The translations under genes were made by a program, and so were the position numbers. Below the pieces are notes generated by a model that was not told the DNA's origin, did not search any database, and saw nothing but the letters and a program-made list of their open reading frames with translations. From NCBI GenBank assembly GCA_945897365.1, contig CAMDFD010000017.1, forward strand, positions 1 to 64,000: 64,000 nucleotides of DNA, read 5' to 3'. Source of the DNA: Bordetella parapertussis. GTDB taxonomy: Bacteria > Pseudomonadota > Gammaproteobacteria > Burkholderiales > Burkholderiaceae_B. Below are positions 62,476 to 64,000 of this stretch, piece by piece. Each line of letters begins with the position of its first letter. Position 1 is the stretch's first letter.

Positions 62476-63998
62476 TATCGACAAGCGCCAGGCGACTCGG
62501 GTTCGATAATTGACCACTGAATTTGAAATGGCCTGACTTGTTTATATCTGTTCCAATACAAATCAATCGTTCCAGTTTCGGTTGCTTGCTGTATGTATTG
62601 ATTGAGATGATCTGTGAGCTGATATTGTGCTTGGGATAGATCAAGAAGAATCAACGCACCACATTTTTTTATTAAGTCTGGAGTAATGGCAGGCGCTAGA
62701 CTGGAAACGCCGTAAGGCATGACCAGTGGTTGATCGCGAGACATCACTGAAGAAATCCCTGCGACCCATGTTTCACCAATGACCACCTTGAGTGGCCCAC
62801 GCTTGTTAGCATCCCAAACTTGATCTGTTAACACACCTTGCGCAGCAGCCGGATAATTTGCTCGACCGACCTTATTAAATACGTCAATGAGGATTCCATA
62901 ATACAGGCCGTATCCACAGGCAATCGCGATATTGATCGTGAGACCGATACGGACGACACGCTGTAATAAGAGTGAAGAATCAAGTTTAGGTAGGAAACGC
63001 AACGCATATAAACCGATCAATACAAAATATGCAGTCGCCCAGTTTGCATTCAAATTAATCCAAAAAGCGCCTAGTACACAAGTGACAAGCATCGGTCCGT
63101 ATGCTGTAAAAGAAACATAGCGGCTCTCAGCTGTATTGTCGGTGTGATACCCGAAGGAGAAAGTGGAGTCCTTGTCCCGTTTAAATAAGAGATTTACGAC
63201 ACATATAGCCACGATAAGAGGTGAAAGTTTACCTAATTGACTCAGAATAAATTTTCCGACTTCAAAAAAATGATTCGTATCTGCTTGAAATTGATGTTGC
63301 ATATAGCGGATGGGTGGTGCGTCTGTTCGTATCAACCATTCTATGTGTGGGACTATGGCGAGTGCACCAGCGATGATGGCAATACCCACTCCAGTGAATA
63401 CGCGTTTGTTATGTGCGCGTTGATCACATAATAGCCAAATGCCCATGACAGCAATCCAAATGCCTGCAGCGTATTTCGTCAATAAACAGACTGCGCCTAC
63501 TAATCCTAATAACACCCATCTCCACCATTGTTGTTGTTGCACAGCCAATAAAACAGCCAACAAAAACAGAGCAGTCGGAAAAAGTTGGATCAGATTAGAA
63601 CTGACTTGCAGTCCGTTTATGCTGTGATACACAACCAAGCTCGTTAATACGACAGCCATGAGTGCACGTGCAGGTGTTGAAATCAACAGAGCAATTCGCC
63701 AAACAATCAAAAGCATCAGTGCAACATTGACCGTACCAGCAAGGTAGGTGACCCACATCGCACGCTCAAATACTTCAACAAAAAAATGAACCCACCAGGT
63801 ACCAATTGGGCCGAACTTTGGATATCCCCAGTCAAAATATTGCAGCCAGTTGAGCTCTTCGATACTGTCTTTATGCGGAGCTGTTTGACTCACTGCTGCA
63901 ATAACAAACCATAGAATGCTGTGAAAAGCGATATATGCCTGAGTGATGAAAGCAAGTTGGCGGTGGTTATTAATATCTAATTTATTTACACCAAACAT
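62475..63998 (-). CDS. GT39-like integral membrane glycosyltransferase, start at window edge
   Basis: A 507-residue protein with about ten helices and a periplasmic loop HKDSIEELNWLQYFDWGYPKFGP, the acidic motif region of dolichyl-phosphate-mannose-type (GT39) transferases, here landmark DSIEELNW. A sequence GPIGTWWVHFFVEVF follows the loop. The first ATG lies at 63998, two bases from the window end, so the protein could start further upstream. It shows no close similarity by eye to the ArnT-like protein at 5228. Acceptor unknown. Confidence 0.72.
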   Translation of the reverse strand: MFGVNKLDINNHRQLAFITQAYIAFHSILWFVIAAVSQTAPHKDSIEELNWLQYFDWGYPKFGPIGTWWVHFFVEVFERAMWVTYLAGTVNVALMLLIVWRIALLISTPARALMAVVLTSLVVYHSINGLQVSSNLIQLFPTALFLLAVLLAVQQQQWWRWVLLGLVGAVCLLTKYAAGIWIAVMGIWLLCDQRAHNKRVFTGVGIAIIAGALAIVPHIEWLIRTDAPPIRYMQHQFQADTNHFFEVGKFILSQLGKLSPLIVAICVVNLLFKRDKDSTFSFGYHTDNTAESRYVSFTAYGPMLVTCVLGAFWINLNANWATAYFVLIGLYALRFLPKLDSSLLLQRVVRIGLTINIAIACGYGLYYGILIDVFNKVGRANYPAAAQGVLTDQVWDANKRGPLKVVIGETWVAGISSVMSRDQPLVMPYGVSSLAPAITPDLIKKCGALILLDLSQAQYQLTDHLNQYIQQATETGTIDLYWNRYKQVRPFQIQWSIIEPESPGACR

Positions 63999-64000
63999 CG

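Noticed and set aside
62476..62517. Longer start for the helicase
   Set aside because: It would overlap the GT39-like gene; the TAATG junction at 62475 gives a coupled start directly before the conserved region.
1..64000. CRISPR arrays, rRNA genes, intact tRNAs, complete insertion sequences, replication origin
   Set aside because: No regularly spaced repeats, rRNA signatures, full cloverleaf sequences or transposase genes were seen; only the tRNA-Asn fragment and possible element scars were found.

Overview
The window looks like a chromosomal accessory region of a Gram-negative betaproteobacterium, most likely Burkholderiales and perhaps a freshwater or soil Alcaligenaceae-type lineage. The reasons are three Bug/TctC-type periplasmic receptors plus the remnant of a fourth, TauD-like dioxygenases, many ABC importers, an S8 autotransporter, an OmpW-like barrel and cytoplasmic sulfatases. 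Species cannot be fixed from the sequence. Base composition is patchy: GC-rich stretches (1-850, the exporter at 11071-13260, the permease at 59117-60502) alternate with clearly AT-rich ones (1000-2700, 13300-17550).

Layout. (1) 1-2.8 kb: a Cache-domain lipoprotein, a decayed zeta-toxin-like kinase, an Ntn-hydrolase gene between two imperfect direct repeats, and a 3' fragment of tRNA-Asn. (2) 2.8-10.7 kb: a glycan module resembling a small Arn pathway (spermidine-synthase-like membrane protein, GT39-like transferase, methyltransferase, DegT aminotransferase, nucleotide-sugar SDR, ArnC-like GT2). Two copies of a tRNA-associated repeat (2696 and 10915) flank it, as expected of an inserted island. 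(3) 11-19.8 kb: an unusual set. It joins a class III adenylate cyclase, a PDEase_I-type phosphodiesterase, a stand-alone cNMP-binding protein and an ABC exporter carrying a cNMP-binding domain with a DHPS-like enzyme, a DHFR-like enzyme and a GT81-like glycosyltransferase. I read it as a cyclic-nucleotide-controlled pathway that makes and exports a pterin- or glycoside-like product; this is the best candidate for an undescribed system. (4) 19.9-25.2 kb: two facing Bug+TauD pairs, an SDR and a gene scar. (5) 25.2-34.2 kb: two SsuABC/ThiXYZ-like importers with a hydrolase, an atypical SDR, a GntR/FCD regulator and a dimeric-barrel protein. (6) 34.2-50 kb: a large catabolic regulon under a LacI regulator, comprising a family 1 ABC importer, an FGGY kinase, GldA-like and SDR dehydrogenases, an alkyldihydroxyacetonephosphate-synthase-like FAD enzyme, a small CxxCxxxC protein, two cytoplasmic sulfatases and a Bug receptor. 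The same LacI-type palindrome lies downstream of promoter-like elements in front of both of its operons. (7) 50.1-55.1 kb: an amino-acid-type ABC importer with uracil phosphoribosyltransferase and an amidohydrolase, probably for nucleobase salvage. (8) 55.2-64 kb: the S8 autotransporter, outer-membrane barrel, ethanolamine-type permease, UPF1-like helicase and a GT39-like membrane transferase that reaches the window edge.

Positions of residues are counted by hand and approximate unless a residue number is given. No database search was possible; family names rest on recognised motifs.
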